22,415 nt of DNA from a virus: IMG/VR virus record IMGVR_UViG_3300021437_000088, positions 1 to 22,415 of that record; one strand, 5' to 3'. Numbering within the stretch: the stretch's first letter is position 1; the number at the start of each line of letters is the position of its first letter. Shown piece after piece: positions 21,834 through 22,415 of the stretch. The position numbers were made by a program, and so were the translations under genes. Under the pieces are notes generated by a model. That model was not told the DNA's origin. It saw nothing but the letters and a program-made list of their open reading frames with translations, and made no database searches.

Positions 21834-22415
21834 TTATTTATTGAAATAATAATAATTATAAACTCTCAAAGCCTCTTGATAATCTTCCTCAATTAATTTA
21901 TAATCTTGAGAATTGGGATCTGTTTCATAATATTGTCTATTTTTAAAGAAATACCTCCATTTGGTACTCTCTTTCTCCTTACATCCAATCTTTATGGTAT
22001 TGTGTGAGACTAATATATCCCACTTGCCTTTGTTTTTAATTCGTATAAAAGTATTTTTTTTAAAATTATCTGGCAATGAAGTGATAGAAGTACCTTCAAG
22101 GTTAAGATAACCTCCAACACTCAAATTATCTGGCAATGAAGTGATAGAAGTACCTCTAAGGTTAAGAGAATCTCCAACACTCAAATTATCTGGCAATGAA
22201 GTGATAGAAGTACCTCTAAGGTAAAGAGAACCTCCAACACTCAAATTATCTGGCAATGAAGTGATAGAAGTACCTTCAAGGTTAAGATAACCTCCAACAC
22301 TCAAATTATCTGGCAATGAAGTGATAGAAGTACCTCTAAGGTTAAGAGAACCTCCAACACTCAAATTATCTGGCAATGAAGTGATAGAAGTACCTCTAAG
22401 GTTAAGAGAACCTCC
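21834..22415 (-). CDS. leucine-rich-repeat protein, 5' end beyond the window
   Basis: The frame runs to the right edge without an ATG start; the nominal start at 22376 is an internal TTG (the Leu of SLPDNL), so the gene enters from outside. About 5.9 repeats of 20 residues are visible, each SLPDNLSVGG(S/Y)LNL(R/E)GTSIT with small variations. This length and 'LPxxL...L.L.GT.I' rhythm match the 20-22-residue bacterial LRR type seen in IpaH/SspH-like proteins. A distinct C-terminal part of about 75 residues follows, beginning NFKKNTFIRIKNKGKWDIL and ending with a Tyr-rich tail. LRR solenoids bind proteins or glycans. A target cannot be inferred. Confidence 0.85.
   Translation of the reverse strand, partial: GGSLNLRGTSITSLPDNLSVGGSLNLRGTSITSLPDNLSVGGYLNLEGTSITSLPDNLSVGGSLYLRGTSITSLPDNLSVGDSLNLRGTSITSLPDNLSVGGYLNLEGTSITSLPDNFKKNTFIRIKNKGKWDILVSHNTIKIGCKEKESTKWRYFFKNRQYYETDPNSQDYKLIEEDYQEALRVYNYYYFNK
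22063..22415 (-). repeat. 60-bp tandem repeat array in the leucine-rich-repeat gene
   Basis: Units align exactly at a 60-bp period from 22081 to the window edge, with a partial unit at 22063-22080. The unit at 22081-22140 is identical to that at 22261-22320. Comparing the array with itself at a 180-bp offset leaves 2 mismatches in 155 bp, fewer than at 60 bp (2 to 4 per 60). Confidence 0.95.

Noticed and set aside
21834-22376. Complete 180-residue leucine-rich-repeat protein starting at 22376
   Set aside because: The putative start is a TTG inside a repeat, and the frame continues with the same repeat to the window edge.
22063-22415. CRISPR array
   Set aside because: Units are contiguous 60-bp repeats with no unique spacers and they encode a regular leucine-rich protein.

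Overview
The window reads as the structural (late) half of a siphovirus or prophage infecting a member of the Bacteroidota. The evidence for the host is indirect: the DNA is AT-rich, no purine-rich Shine-Dalgarno sequence is seen before the starts I inspected (the usual Bacteroidota pattern), and several proteins look like families I know mainly from Bacteroidota prophages (the 1259-type tail hub at 11259-13406, the 'GWGT...LSFTEY...SQERP' protein at 19948-20604, and short proteins with a 'G(E/D)xxE...LIxxGxA' signature). A genus cannot be named from the sequence. No integrase, repressor, tRNA, rRNA or CRISPR array is present.

Plus strand, 57-19363, is one tightly packed late operon in classical HK97/lambda order: small and large terminase (57-2184), portal, prohead protease and major capsid protein (2188-5334), a run of small head-completion and connector genes (5338-7466), tail tube (7466-7912), tail assembly chaperones (7970-8751), tape measure (8752-11259), tail hub (11259-13406), a 1464-residue receptor-binding fibre (13406-17800), then a lysis cassette (17804-19363). 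Many junctions are ATGA or TAATG overlaps, which points to translational coupling. A strong intrinsic terminator at 19395-19426 closes the operon. A perfect 12-bp hairpin without a T tract lies between tail tube and chaperone genes.

Minus strand, 22415 down to 19428, is a convergent, closely spaced set of small accessory genes: a leucine-rich-repeat protein that enters from beyond the right edge, three or four small proteins of unknown function, a 218-residue protein with a Bacteroidota-prophage C-terminal domain, a short possibly truncated ORF, and an ORF6C-like C-terminal antirepressor domain.

The most notable observations are: (1) a GGGAAAG slippery heptamer in exactly the right phase to fuse the two tail chaperone frames, the same heptamer used by phage lambda G/GT; (2) a 341-bp near-perfect direct repeat inside the fibre gene, spaced exactly 1014 bp (338 codons), so that recombination would delete a receptor module in frame, with all seven mismatches packed in 31 bp; (3) a degenerate SGNH-hydrolase-like domain in that fibre; (4) an exported GH108 endolysin carrying an EF-hand-like calcium loop; (5) a nested lysis cassette of overlapping membrane, lipoprotein and coiled-coil genes; and (6) a leucine-rich-repeat array whose DNA shows a 180-bp higher-order period.
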